A stretch of 64,000 bases of DNA from an uncultured SAR86 cluster bacterium (GTDB lineage: Bacteria; Pseudomonadota; Gammaproteobacteria; Magnimaribacterales; AG-339-G14): the NCBI GenBank assembly GCA_902570035.1, contig CACFWO010000001.1, positions 124,001 through 188,000 on the forward strand, given 5' to 3'. Below, piece by piece: positions 16,966-26,167 of this stretch. The position numbers and the translations under genes are program-made. Position 1 is the first letter of the stretch. Every line of letters starts with the position of its first letter. The notes below the pieces were generated by a model. The model saw only the letters and a list, made by a program, of their open reading frames with translations. It did no database searches and was not told the origin of the DNA.

Positions 16966-18834
16966 GTGAAAGTATTTGATTCCATTCCAGATAAATGTCC
17001 TGAAACTCCTTTACTAGATAGAGTAAATTCACCTTCAGACTTAAAACAGCTAAAGGAAAATCAATTGGAAGAGTTCTGTAACGAACTAAGAGAGTTTCTT
17101 TTATACACAGTTGGGCAAACGGGTGGACATTTCGGAGCTGGTTTGGGTGTTGTAGAGCTTACAGTTGCTCTTCATTATGTCTTTGATTCTCCTAAAGATA
17201 AGATAGTTTGGGATGTTGGTCATCAGACCTATCCTCATAAAATTATTACTGGTAGAAAAAGCTTAATGTCATCTATCAGACAAAAAGATGGTTTGCATCC
17301 CTTCCCTTCAAGAGACGAAAGCATCTTTGACACTTTCGGCGTGGGTCATTCAAGCACTTCTATCAGCGCAGCTCTGGGTATGACAGTAGGTTCGAATGAA
17401 AAAGCTATAGCAGTTATAGGCGATGGGGCCTTAACAGCTGGGATGGCGTTTGAAGCTTTGAGCCATTCTGGCAATCTAAATAAAGACTTATTGGTAATTC
17501 TCAATGATAACAATATGTCAATTTCGAAAAACATTGGTGGGTTATCTAATTACCTAGCAAGAATTTGGTCGAGTCGATGGTACACGCAGATAAGAGAAGG
17601 AGGAAAAATGGCGCTAAGATTGATTCCTTCTGCAAGAAAATTTGCTAGTAAAGCTGAAGAGCACATCAAAGGCATGGTTACGCCTGGAACTTTATTCGAA
17701 GAACTTGGCTTTAATTATGTCGGACCCATGGATGGGCACAACGTCAAGGAAATAATTAGAACTTTAAGAAATTTAAACGATACCTCAGGCCCTAAACTTC
17801 TTCATCTAATTACTAAAAAAGGAAAAGGATTTAAACCTGCAGAGGTTGATCCAATTGGATTCCATGCGATCACAAAAATGGAAAATCCAAACGCATCAAA
17901 GAAGAAAAATGTAGGTATGAAATATTCAGATGTTTTTGGTTCTTGGCTAACTTCAAAAGCAAATGTTGATCCTTCCCTTATTGCAATCACTCCTGCTATG
18001 AAAGAAGGTTCAGGGATGGTTGAATTTGCAGATAAATTCCCATCACGTTTCTACGATGTAGCAATCGCCGAACAACATGCTATGACTTTTGCTGCCGGAC
18101 TTGCCTGTGAAGGGAAAAAGCCTGTTCTAGCTATATACTCTACCTTCTTACAAAGAGCATATGATCAATTAATTCATGATGTAGCAATTCAAAACCTTGA
18201 TCTCTTGATTGCCATAGATAGAGCTGGATTAGTTGGCGAAGATGGGGCAACGCATTCTGGCATATTTGATTTATCTTTCATGAGGTGTATTCCAAACTTG
18301 ATTATTATGACGCCCTCCTCTGAAGAAGAATGTTGGAGGTTATTGGAAACTGGTTATAAATTTGAAGGCCCAGCTGCAGTTAGATATCCCAAAGGCTTTG
18401 GATTAGGAACAGATCTACCAACTGAATTTGAAGAAATTGAGATTGGAAAATCTAAAGAAATTAAATTTTCTGAGACAAATAAAATTTCTATCTTAAGTTT
18501 CGGTTCTATGTTGTCTCTATCAGATGAAATAAGTAAAGATTTAGACGCAAATTTGATTGATATGAGATTCGTTAAACCATTAGATACTTCTTGCATAATC
18601 AAGTGTGCAAATCATTCTGAGCTGATCGTGACTCTTGAAGATAATGTTGTTGCTGGGGGCGCCGGATCAGCCATCAATGAATTTATTGCAGAAGAAAATA
18701 TTAGAGTTAAAACAATTAATTTTGGAATTTCTGATCATTTCCCATCAATCGGAGGGATATCTGAACAGAGAAAAGACTATCAATTAGACAAGGATAAAAT
18801 AGTAAAGAAAATTAAAGAGAGATTAAGTAAGTAA
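16966..18834 (+). CDS. dxs: 1-deoxy-D-xylulose-5-phosphate synthase
   Basis: This thiamine-diphosphate enzyme condenses pyruvate and glyceraldehyde-3-phosphate in the first step of the MEP isoprenoid pathway. It has 622 residues from a GTG start at 16966. Visible motifs are VGHQTYPHKI near 84, the ThDP block IGDGALTAGM at 151-160 with NDNNMSIS at 180-187, and AIAEQHAMTFAAGLA in the second domain. It lies 6 bases after ispA and overlaps the convergent pgpA end by 12 bases. Confidence 0.97.
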   Translation: MKVFDSIPDKCPETPLLDRVNSPSDLKQLKENQLEEFCNELREFLLYTVGQTGGHFGAGLGVVELTVALHYVFDSPKDKIVWDVGHQTYPHKIITGRKSLMSSIRQKDGLHPFPSRDESIFDTFGVGHSSTSISAALGMTVGSNEKAIAVIGDGALTAGMAFEALSHSGNLNKDLLVILNDNNMSISKNIGGLSNYLARIWSSRWYTQIREGGKMALRLIPSARKFASKAEEHIKGMVTPGTLFEELGFNYVGPMDGHNVKEIIRTLRNLNDTSGPKLLHLITKKGKGFKPAEVDPIGFHAITKMENPNASKKKNVGMKYSDVFGSWLTSKANVDPSLIAITPAMKEGSGMVEFADKFPSRFYDVAIAEQHAMTFAAGLACEGKKPVLAIYSTFLQRAYDQLIHDVAIQNLDLLIAIDRAGLVGEDGATHSGIFDLSFMRCIPNLIIMTPSSEEECWRLLETGYKFEGPAAVRYPKGFGLGTDLPTEFEEIEIGKSKEIKFSETNKISILSFGSMLSLSDEISKDLDANLIDMRFVKPLDTSCIIKCANHSELIVTLEDNVVAGGAGSAINEFIAEENIRVKTINFGISDHFPSIGGISEQRKDYQLDKDKIVKKIKERLSK

Positions 18835-19314
18835 TAAATAAAAACAAAAAAACACAAGAAAACTCAAAAATCCTGCAATTAGATCATCTAAAAAAACTCC
18901 AAATCCATTTTTTAAATTTTGGTCTACGTAAGAAATAGGCCAGGGCTTGGCTATGTCAAAAGCTCTAAAAAGTGCAAAACCTATAAGATAAAAAAAGATT
19001 CCATCTGCAATCATACTCACCATGAATAAGGTGAGCAGCATTCCGGCCATTTCATCAGAAACTATTCTTGAGTCATCCTTTATATCTGCATCTCTAGAAG
19101 CAACTATGCATGAAATCAAAAATATTATTAACAAGGAAGTGATGAAAAAAAATAGATGTAAGAGATCATCGATAAAAGCCTCTGCAACAATAAATAAAAT
19201 TAAGGCGAGAGTGGACCCCCAAGTTCCTGGAGCAATTCTAATTAGTCCTGAACCGAAACCTACAGCGATTAAGTGGAAAATGTTCTTTGTGTTAGGAAAA
19301 TTATTTTTTCCCAT
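18823..19314 (-). CDS. pgpA: Phosphatidylglycerophosphatase A
   Basis: This inner-membrane phosphatase removes phosphate from phosphatidylglycerophosphate to make phosphatidylglycerol. The ATG at 19314 gives 163 residues. Family marks are VGFGSGLIRIAPGTWGS near the N-terminus and the acidic block DEMAG, and several hydrophobic segments follow. A longer reading frame with 37 extra residues inside thiL was rejected because it precedes the conserved start. It overlaps thiL by 14 bases, matching the common thiL-pgpA pairing. Confidence 0.93.
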   Translation of the reverse strand: MGKNNFPNTKNIFHLIAVGFGSGLIRIAPGTWGSTLALILFIVAEAFIDDLLHLFFFITSLLIIFLISCIVASRDADIKDDSRIVSDEMAGMLLTLFMVSMIADGIFFYLIGFALFRAFDIAKPWPISYVDQNLKNGFGVFLDDLIAGFLSFLVFFCFYLLLT

Positions 19315-20248
19315 GGTTCCAACCCTTTTTTCTTGGAAATAGTACTTCGTCACTATTGAGAAGATATTTAATTCCACTATTTTTTTTAGTTTGTCCAAGC
19401 AAGGAAATGTTAATTCTGGAGTCATCAGAAAGTTTCATAATTTTCTTATGATATTTTTTATCAGCAGTGAAAATCAATTCGAGGTCATCGCCAAATGTAA
19501 AATCTTCGAGAGATGACTTATCAATTCTAGGAATTTTATCTAGATTGATTACTGCCCCTTGATTACTGGGAATGAGAATTTTCTCCAAATCTGCAATAAA
19601 TCCATCTGAAACATCAATGCATGATGAAGCAAACTGTGAAATGGAATTGGAAATTTCTAATCTCAGCTCAGGAAAAATAAATCTTTTGACATTTTTCTTT
19701 CTGTAAATATTTCTATTACAATTTTTTTTAATTTCTTCCAAACCTTTTCTAGCAAGCCCCAATTCCCCAGTTAAATATATGTTTTGATTATGTTTAGCTC
19801 CAGATCTCGAAAGATGACTGTTTTTCTTTGTTTCTCCAGATACCGAGACAGTCACAGACTTCTGACTTGTTTTTATTAAATCGCCGCCAATTAAAGGAAC
19901 CCTTAATAAGTTTGATACTTTATTTAAGCCTCTTGAGAAGTCATTTATGAATTTCTCATCAAGATCACATGCGAGAGCAACACTAAACCAAAGAGGTCTA
20001 GCTCCCATAGCCGATATGTCGCTGAAGGAGCGAAGTACTGACCTTGTTGCTATAAATTCAGCAGGTAAAGATTTAGGAAAATGAATTCCTTCATAATTTT
20101 GATCAACCGAGTAACAAAGATTATTTGTGCTCTTGAAAACAGCTGAATCATCACCGGAACCCAGAATAAAATTTTTTTTAGATAAAAATTTTGATCCGAT
20201 ATTTTGAAAATATTTTTCAATTAAAAAAAATTCGTCTACCTGTGACAT
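19301..20248 (-). CDS. thiL: Thiamine-monophosphate kinase
   Basis: ThiL phosphorylates thiamine monophosphate to thiamine diphosphate, the cofactor used by Dxs encoded next door. It has 315 residues. The N-terminus DEFFLIEKYF matches the ThiL pattern, GSGDDSAVF is the Asp-rich ATP/Mg motif, and GARPLWFSVAL and GGDL follow. Unusually, the ATG (20246-20248) lies in the loop of a strong hairpin that resembles a terminator for the upstream thiolase. No alternative start lies between it and the conserved DEFFLI block. No Shine-Dalgarno sequence is visible. Confidence 0.95.
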   Translation of the reverse strand: MSQVDEFFLIEKYFQNIGSKFLSKKNFILGSGDDSAVFKSTNNLCYSVDQNYEGIHFPKSLPAEFIATRSVLRSFSDISAMGARPLWFSVALACDLDEKFINDFSRGLNKVSNLLRVPLIGGDLIKTSQKSVTVSVSGETKKNSHLSRSGAKHNQNIYLTGELGLARKGLEEIKKNCNRNIYRKKNVKRFIFPELRLEISNSISQFASSCIDVSDGFIADLEKILIPSNQGAVINLDKIPRIDKSSLEDFTFGDDLELIFTADKKYHKKIMKLSDDSRINISLLGQTKKNSGIKYLLNSDEVLFPRKKGWNHGKK

Positions 20249-20263
20249 TTACAGATAGACGAA
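20223..20263 (-). terminator. Strong intrinsic terminator or attenuator overlapping the thiL start
   Basis: Arms at 20231-20243 and 20251-20263 pair over 13 bases with one mismatch and a 7-base loop. On the minus strand the hairpin is followed at once by eight T residues (20223-20230). It begins 14 bases after the thiolase stop. The thiL ATG (20246-20248) is in the loop and the T run is in thiL codons 7-9. A six-T run also follows on the plus side. Confidence 0.8.
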
Positions 20264-20276
20264 TTTAGCTTTTTTA

Positions 20277-21470
20277 TTAAGAATTGTAGGCTTCAAATAG
20301 ACCAGTGGCACCCATTCCGCCACCAACACACATCGTGACAATACCGTATTTGCCGCCTCGTCTGTTTAACTCCCTAGCGACGTGTCCTACCTGTCTAGAA
20401 CCGGTCATTCCAAAGGGGTGACCAATAGAGATAGAACCACCATTTACGTTGAGCTTTTCAGTAGGTAATCCAAGTGTATCTTTTATGTATACTACTTGAG
20501 AGGCAAAAGCTTCATTAAGTTCCCATAAGTCAATATCTTCGATAGATAAATTGGCTGATTTCAGCAGCTTAGGTATTGAATAAACTGGGCCAATTCCCAT
20601 TTCATCTGGTTGACAACCTACAACGGTAAACCCTCTGAAATAAAGTTTAGGTTCCAAGCCAAGCTCCTTAGCTTTATCTTCGCTCATGACTAAAGTAACA
20701 GATGCACCATCAGATAACTGAGATGAATTACCAGCTGTAACAGAACCGTTTTCAGGATCAAAAACAGGCTTCAAAGATGAAAGACCTTCAATAGTAGTTT
20801 CTGGTCTATTGCAATCGTCCCTATCTACAGTAACTTCTACATCTTTCTCTTCACCAGTTTCCTTGTTGACAAGTTTCATCACTGTATCCATTGGAATTAT
20901 TTCATCATCGTATAAACCGGCTTCCTGAGCTGCAGCAGTTCTTTGCTGACTGGATAAAGCATACTCATCTTGAGCTTCCCTAGTGACATTGTATCTTTTT
21001 GCTACGCACTCAGCTGTCTGGCCCATGGCATGATAAATTCCTGGCACGTCCTCAGCTAACTGCTCGTTTACATACATATGCATGTTAGTTTGGCCTTGAG
21101 TAGTACTTATTGATTCTACTCCTCCTGCCATGATGCAGTCTGAAAAACCACTGGCAACCTGGTTAGCAGCCATTGCGACTGTTTGTAAACCTGATGAACA
21201 GTATCTGTTAACTGTTGTTCCACCAACTTCAATTGGAAGATCTGATAATACTGCGACATTTCTTGCTATGTTATGACCTTGGGCACCTTCAGGCGCTCCA
21301 CATCCTAAAATCATATCTTCTACCATTTCAGGTTTGAGTGATGGATTTCTTTCTAAAAGCGCATTGACTAAGTGAGCAGTCATATTGTCAGCTCTTGTTT
21401 GGTTGAACCCCCCTCTGAAGGACTTTGCTAAACCAGTCCTTACGCTATCAACGATTACTACGTTTCTCAT
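20277..21470 (-). CDS. Acetyl-CoA C-acyltransferase (thiolase)
   Basis: A thiolase of 397 residues that cleaves or forms 3-ketoacyl-CoA in fatty acid degradation or acetoacetyl-CoA metabolism. The acyl-bearing cysteine lies in NRYCSSGLQ, and the other catalytic parts are NEAFA, GHPFG and MCVGGGMG. FadA/FadI versus AtoB cannot be separated here. No fadB-like partner is adjacent. A clear AGGAGA ribosome site precedes the ATG, which is rare in this window. A strong hairpin follows the gene. Confidence 0.93.
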   Translation of the reverse strand: MRNVVIVDSVRTGLAKSFRGGFNQTRADNMTAHLVNALLERNPSLKPEMVEDMILGCGAPEGAQGHNIARNVAVLSDLPIEVGGTTVNRYCSSGLQTVAMAANQVASGFSDCIMAGGVESISTTQGQTNMHMYVNEQLAEDVPGIYHAMGQTAECVAKRYNVTREAQDEYALSSQQRTAAAQEAGLYDDEIIPMDTVMKLVNKETGEEKDVEVTVDRDDCNRPETTIEGLSSLKPVFDPENGSVTAGNSSQLSDGASVTLVMSEDKAKELGLEPKLYFRGFTVVGCQPDEMGIGPVYSIPKLLKSANLSIEDIDLWELNEAFASQVVYIKDTLGLPTEKLNVNGGSISIGHPFGMTGSRQVGHVARELNRRGGKYGIVTMCVGGGMGATGLFEAYNS

Positions 21471-21474
21471 AAAT

Positions 21475-21480
21475 TCTCCT
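21475..21480 (-). promoter_or_regulatory. Shine-Dalgarno site of the thiolase
   Basis: AGGAGA on the minus strand lies four bases before the ATG at 21468-21470. It is one of the few near-consensus ribosome sites in the window, suggesting strong translation. Confidence 0.7.
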
Positions 21481-21594
21481 TAAATTAATTGAACCGTAAA
21501 ATAAAACAAATATAAATTTTACTTATTTTTATTTGACGAAAGCATATACTAATCTAGTTTTTAAGAAAGTATAAGTAATTCTTCCTGCAAATTT

Positions 21595-22248
21595 ATGAAT
21601 AGAAAACAAAGGGCTGTTTTTATTGCTAATAGGTTGCAAGAAATGTATCCCAATCCAAAAGTACCTTTAAATCATAAAAATTCATTTACTCTTCTGATTG
21701 CCGTCTTATTAAGCGCTCAATGCACTGATGAAAGGGTAAATATCGTAACTAAAGAACTTTTTAAAGTTGCTTCTTCCCCAGAAGAGATGCTCTCTCTTGG
21801 CCACGACAAGATATACAACTTCATAAAAAGTTGCGGGCTTGCACCCAAAAAAACTAAGGCGATAGTTGAAACCTCAGAAATATTAATAGATCAACACAAC
21901 TCTAAAGTTCCAAAAGATATAAAGGCATTAGAAAATCTACCAGGGGTTGGGCACAAGACTGCATCTGTGGTTTTAAATCAGGCTTTTGGAATAGAAACAT
22001 TTCCAGTAGATACTCATATTCATAGATTGGCGCAAAGATGGGATCTAACTAATGGAAAATCCGTAGTCCAAACTGAAAAAGATTTGAAAAATCTCTTTCA
22101 TAAATCACTTTGGGGAAAATTGCACATACAAATTATTTTGTACGGCAGACAATTTTGTACTGCCAGAGGATGCGATGGAACCATATGTCTCATGTGCACC
22201 GAATTATTTCCAAAAAGAAAGAAAAAGGTTATAACCAATAAAGCTTAG
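21595..22248 (+). CDS. nth: Endonuclease III (DNA glycosylase/AP lyase)
   Basis: Endonuclease III removes oxidised pyrimidines and cleaves at abasic sites. It has 217 residues. The helix-hairpin-helix LPGVGHKTA carries catalytic Lys121, and FPVDTHIHR carries Asp139. The C-terminal cysteines are at 188, 193, 198 and 201 (C-x4-C-x4-C-x2-C) instead of the classical C-x6-C-x2-C-x5-C, so the iron-sulfur cluster may be bound differently. It is divergent from the thiolase across 124 bases and lies 30 bases before glyA. Confidence 0.94.
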   Translation: MNRKQRAVFIANRLQEMYPNPKVPLNHKNSFTLLIAVLLSAQCTDERVNIVTKELFKVASSPEEMLSLGHDKIYNFIKSCGLAPKKTKAIVETSEILIDQHNSKVPKDIKALENLPGVGHKTASVVLNQAFGIETFPVDTHIHRLAQRWDLTNGKSVVQTEKDLKNLFHKSLWGKLHIQIILYGRQFCTARGCDGTICLMCTELFPKRKKKVITNKA

Positions 22249-22266
22249 AAAATTTGCTGTAGAAGT

Positions 22267-22272
22267 TATAAT
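22267..22272 (+). promoter_or_regulatory. Possible -10 box giving a leaderless glyA mRNA
   Basis: A perfect TATAAT ends six bases before the glyA ATG at 22279. A transcript started from it would begin at or next to the start codon. No Shine-Dalgarno sequence is present, which fits. There is no clear -35 box. Confidence 0.35.
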
Positions 22273-22278
22273 TTGCAA

Positions 22279-23547
22279 ATGTACACAGAAAATTTATCTA
22301 TCCAATCTTTTGATGAAGAACTTTGGAGTTCTTTGGAAAATGAAAAAAAACGTCAAGAAGAACACATAGAACTTATAGCCTCTGAAAATTATACTTCACC
22401 AAGAGTCTTAGAAGCCCAAGGTTCAGTTCTTACAAATAAATATGCTGAGGGATATCCTGGGAAAAGATACTACGGAGGATGTGAATTTGTTGATGTAGCA
22501 GAACAGCTTGCTATTGATAGAGCAAAAGAATTATTTGGAGCTGATTATGCCAATGTACAACCTCATTCAGGAGCAAGTGCTAATGCGGCAGTTTTCTTAG
22601 CTTTATGTGATGCAGGAGATAAGGTGCTTGGAATGAGTCTTGATCAAGGGGGTCATTTAACGCATGGCGCTAAAGTAAATTTTTCTGGAAAAATTTATGA
22701 GTCATTCAGTTATGGTTTGGATAAAAGTGGAGACATCAATTACGACGAGGTGCAAGCTTTAGCTGAGGAACATAAACCCAAAGTTATTATTTCTGGGTTT
22801 AGTGCATTTTCTGGAATTATTAAATGGGATAGATTCAGAGAAATAGCTGATTCAGTTGGAGCTTATTTACTGGCAGATATGTCACATGTATCTGGATTAG
22901 TGGCTGCAGGAATTTATCCCTCGCCAGTACCTTATGCAGATGTTGTTACAACCACAACTCATAAGACGCTTGTAGGTCCTAGAGGTGGACTTATCCTAGC
23001 TAAAGAAAATGAGGATATTCACAAAAAATTAAATTCGGCACTCTTTCCTGGCTCTCAAGGAGGGCCTTTAATGCATGTGATTGCGGCAAAGGCAGTATGT
23101 TTCAAAGAAGCAATGGAGCCTGAATTCAAAGAGTATCAAAATCAAGTTCTTAAAAATGCGCAAAACTTAAGCAAGAAAATAATGGATAAAGGGATAGATA
23201 TTGTCTCAAATGGAACTAACAATCATATGTTCCTAGTCAATCTTGTTAGTAAAGATCTTACAGGAAAGGAAGTTGACCATGCGTTAGGTAGAGCGAACAT
23301 AACTGTTAATAAGAATGCAGTACCAAATGATCCAAAATCTCCTTTTGTTACCTCGGGAATAAGAATAGGAACTCCAGCTGTTACAAGAAGAGGCTTTAAA
23401 GAAGATGAAATGGATATTCTTTCAGATTGGATTTCTAATATAATTTTAGATGTGAAAAACGATAATTTAATAGAAAGCACAAAATCAGAGGTTAAGGATC
23501 TTTGTGCTGCCTTTCCCGTTTATGAATCATCTAAAATTAATCCATGA
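22279..23547 (+). CDS. glyA: Serine hydroxymethyltransferase
   Basis: This PLP enzyme converts serine and tetrahydrofolate to glycine and 5,10-methylene-THF. It has 422 residues from the ATG at 22279; an upstream TTG at 22273 adds two residues and is unlikely. Motifs include [40 protein letters not shown] and the PLP lysine in [14 protein letters not shown]. nrdR starts inside its stop codon region (ATGA overlap), as in the common glyA-nrdR-rib order. Confidence 0.97.
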   Translation: MYTENLSIQSFDEELWSSLENEKKRQEEHIELIASENYTSPRVLEAQGSVLTNKYAEGYPGKRYYGGCEFVDVAEQLAIDRAKELFGADYANVQPHSGASANAAVFLALCDAGDKVLGMSLDQGGHLTHGAKVNFSGKIYESFSYGLDKSGDINYDEVQALAEEHKPKVIISGFSAFSGIIKWDRFREIADSVGAYLLADMSHVSGLVAAGIYPSPVPYADVVTTTTHKTLVGPRGGLILAKENEDIHKKLNSALFPGSQGGPLMHVIAAKAVCFKEAMEPEFKEYQNQVLKNAQNLSKKIMDKGIDIVSNGTNNHMFLVNLVSKDLTGKEVDHALGRANITVNKNAVPNDPKSPFVTSGIRIGTPAVTRRGFKEDEMDILSDWISNIILDVKNDNLIESTKSEVKDLCAAFPVYESSKINP

Positions 23548-23996
23548 AGTGCCCTTTTTGCTCATACGAAGAAAGCAAAGTAATTGATTCAAGGCTGGTT
23601 GCAGACAGTAGTCAAATCAGAAGACGAAGGGAATGTAATAAGTGTAATGAAAGGTGGACTACTTTTGAGCTAGCAGAACTCCTTATGCCCAAAATCGTTA
23701 AACAAGATAAGTCGAGAGTCCCTTTTGATGAAATTAAACTCAAAGAGGGTATTTCGCGTTCCTTAGAAAAAAGACCAGTAAGTGAAGAAGACTTTGAAAC
23801 ACTAATTGAGCAAATTAAAAGGGATATTAGAGGATTCGGTGAAAGAGAAGTTTCATCAAGAGTTATTGGCGAAACTGTTATGAAGCATTTAAGAAAAATT
23901 GATGAAGTAGCCTTTGTCAGATTTGCCTCTGTATACAGAAGCTTCCAAGATCCGCTTGAGTTTAGTGAAGAAGTAAAAAAACTTTCTAACGATTAA
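23544..23996 (+). CDS. nrdR: Transcriptional repressor NrdR
   Basis: NrdR is the zinc-ribbon/ATP-cone repressor of ribonucleotide reductase genes. It has 150 residues. The zinc ribbon is CPFC near residue 3 and CNKC near residue 32, followed by RWTTFE and an ATP-cone domain. It overlaps glyA by 4 bases and shares one base with the ribD start (TAATG). Confidence 0.97.
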   Translation: MKCPFCSYEESKVIDSRLVADSSQIRRRRECNKCNERWTTFELAELLMPKIVKQDKSRVPFDEIKLKEGISRSLEKRPVSEEDFETLIEQIKRDIRGFGEREVSSRVIGETVMKHLRKIDEVAFVRFASVYRSFQDPLEFSEEVKKLSND

Positions 23997-25102
23997 TGAA
24001 TAAATCAGCTTTGATGGAAAGAGCTGTTCATTTGGCCTTAAAAGGAAGTTTTACAACTAGAGAAAATCCTAATGTTGGATGTCTTATTTATAAAAGCGGC
24101 ATGATACTCTCAGAAGGATGGCATGTTGCCCCAGGCTCAAACCATGCAGAAGTAAATGCAATTCTCAACGCAGAGTCAAAATTTAAGGATTCGACAAAAG
24201 ATGTCCTTGATGGTAGTTCTTTATTTGTAACTCTTGAACCCTGTTCTACAGAAAAAAGAACACCGCCTTGCACAGATTTAATTCAAAAATATTCTTTTAA
24301 AGAAATTATCTATATGCAAAGCGATCCATCCCAAAAGGGGTCAGATATTTTAAAAGAAAAAGGTTTTGGAATTGAAAGGCTAAGTCTTAATAACTCAGTT
24401 CTAAATAACGGTTTTTTTAAACATTTAGCGGAAGGAAAGCCCTATGTTAGAGCTAAGATAGCTTGCTCTATGGACGGGAAAATTGCTTTTAAAAACAATA
24501 ATGAACAATGGATAACAACTCAAGCATCAAGGAAAGATGGTTATTCATATAGAGCCATATCGGGTGCAATTATTACTGGATCAGGAACTCTAGAGACAGA
24601 CAACCCTCTTCTAAATGTAAGGCTTGAAGAGGCAGTTAATAATCAAGACTTTAAGCAGCCTCTCAAAGCTTTGTTCTCAACAAAATCATACATTGATAGC
24701 AATAAAAAGTTCTTTCAAGATAATTCCAGAAAAATTATTTTTACTAATAATGAAAATTTAGAAATGCAAATCTGTGAAACTTTAAATACAAAGATAGTTA
24801 GGGTTGAATCTGATGCTAATCAAATATCTATTCCTTCGGTACTCAACTACCTTGGCTCTATAAATATTAAAGATGTTCTTCTAGAAGCGGGTCCCAGATT
24901 GATCTCAAGTTTTATTGATTCAAACCTTATTGATGAATATATTTTTTACATTGCGCCTAAAGTTTTAGGGAATAAAGCAAATAGTTTTTATACAAATAAA
25001 AATTTAGGAGGTATATTAAATTCTCCTGATTTAGAAATCGTTGAAGAAAAATCCATTGGAAGAGACCTTAAATTAGTGCTTAGAAAGAAAAATGCCTCTT
25101 AA
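23996..25102 (+). CDS. ribD: Bifunctional riboflavin deaminase/reductase RibD
   Basis: RibD deaminates the pyrimidine intermediate and then reduces its ribosyl side chain in riboflavin synthesis. It has 368 residues. The deaminase zinc site is HAEVNAIL plus LEPCSTEKRTPPC. The C-terminal reductase domain includes RAKIACSMDGKIAF, and VLLEAGPRLISSF lies near the end. It overlaps ribBA by 11 bases. The riboflavin synthase gene ribE, usually found between ribD and ribBA in related bacteria, is absent here. Confidence 0.96.
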   Translation: MNKSALMERAVHLALKGSFTTRENPNVGCLIYKSGMILSEGWHVAPGSNHAEVNAILNAESKFKDSTKDVLDGSSLFVTLEPCSTEKRTPPCTDLIQKYSFKEIIYMQSDPSQKGSDILKEKGFGIERLSLNNSVLNNGFFKHLAEGKPYVRAKIACSMDGKIAFKNNNEQWITTQASRKDGYSYRAISGAIITGSGTLETDNPLLNVRLEEAVNNQDFKQPLKALFSTKSYIDSNKKFFQDNSRKIIFTNNENLEMQICETLNTKIVRVESDANQISIPSVLNYLGSINIKDVLLEAGPRLISSFIDSNLIDEYIFYIAPKVLGNKANSFYTNKNLGGILNSPDLEIVEEKSIGRDLKLVLRKKNAS

Positions 25103-26165
25103 TACTACAAATGAATTACTGTCTGACCTTAAAAAAGGAAAGATGGTTGTGTTAATGGATGATGAAGATAGAGAAAATGAAGGTGATTTAATTTTACCTG
25201 CAGAAAATGTCTCTCCTGAGGCCATTAATTTTATGGCAATGCATGGAAGAGGCCTCATTTGTCTTGCATTAACAGAAGAACATTGCGACAGACTAAAACT
25301 TGATCAAATGGTTAAGACTAATAAGAGTAAGCATGAAACGGCTTTTACAGTTTCTATAGAAGCTGCAAGTGGAATAACAACAGGCATATCTGCCAAAGAT
25401 AGATCAAAAACAATTGAAGTAGCTTCGAACCCTCAAGCTCTAAGTTCAGACATAGTTCAACCAGGGCATATCTTTCCACTCAAAGCAGAAGATGGGGGAG
25501 TTTTGAATAGATCTGGACATACAGAAGCTAGTATTGATCTAGCAAGATTATCAGGATTCCATCCTGCCGCAGTAATTTGCGAGATAATGAATGAAGACGG
25601 CTCAATGTCCAGAAGACCTGATTTAGAGAAATTCTGCGAAAAACATGATCTTAAGATTGGGACAATCGCGGACTTAATTAACTACAGACTGACAAATGAA
25701 AAGTCCATTGAATTAATCAGTGAATCATCTATAAAAAATAAATATGGAGAATTCAACTTTTTTGTTTACAAAGACTCTCTTTTAAATGAAGTTCACTATG
25801 CTTTAAAAATGGGAGAAATAAAGTCATCTCAACCAACCCTTGTTAGAGTCCAACAAATTAATATTAAGCATGATATTTTTAAATCTAATGATTTTGGTGA
25901 GAGATGGTCTCTTGATGATGCGATGGAAAAAATATCTGCTTCTGAAAATGGTTTAATCGTATTAATTAGTTCAGATTTAACTCAGCCTGACGATGATATC
26001 GAAGAAAAAAATGATTCATCAGAATCAGATAAAAGAAGGATAGGTGTTGGTTCACAAATACTAAAAGAGTTTGGCGTATCAAAAATTAGACTCCTTGGCG
26101 CAGAAGCTAAATACCCATCGCTATCTGGATTTGATTTAGAAGTTATTGAATTTATTTCAAATTAA
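25092..26165 (+). CDS. ribBA: 3,4-dihydroxy-2-butanone-4-phosphate synthase with degenerate GTP cyclohydrolase II domain
   Basis: A 357-residue two-part protein. The N-terminal RibB domain (about 1-200) is intact: MDDEDRENEGDL, TEEHCDRL, RSGHTEASIDLARL and CEIMNEDGSM are visible. The C-terminal part (about 210-357) aligns with RibA by position but lacks the zinc-binding cysteines and the usual GTP-binding pattern, so it is probably not an active GTP cyclohydrolase II. A stand-alone RibA would be expected elsewhere. The gene overlaps ribD by 11 bases and ends two bases before ribH. Confidence 0.93.
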   Translation: MPLNTTNELLSDLKKGKMVVLMDDEDRENEGDLILPAENVSPEAINFMAMHGRGLICLALTEEHCDRLKLDQMVKTNKSKHETAFTVSIEAASGITTGISAKDRSKTIEVASNPQALSSDIVQPGHIFPLKAEDGGVLNRSGHTEASIDLARLSGFHPAAVICEIMNEDGSMSRRPDLEKFCEKHDLKIGTIADLINYRLTNEKSIELISESSIKNKYGEFNFFVYKDSLLNEVHYALKMGEIKSSQPTLVRVQQINIKHDIFKSNDFGERWSLDDAMEKISASENGLIVLISSDLTQPDDDIEEKNDSSESDKRRIGVGSQILKEFGVSKIRLLGAEAKYPSLSGFDLEVIEFISN

Positions 26166-26167
26166 TC

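Noticed and set aside
19315-19425. N-terminal extension of pgpA by 37 codons
   Set aside because: It lies fully inside thiL and has no match to the PgpA start; the ATG at 19314 does.
22273-22278. TTG start for glyA
   Set aside because: An ATG two codons later fits the family better and the TTG lacks a ribosome site.
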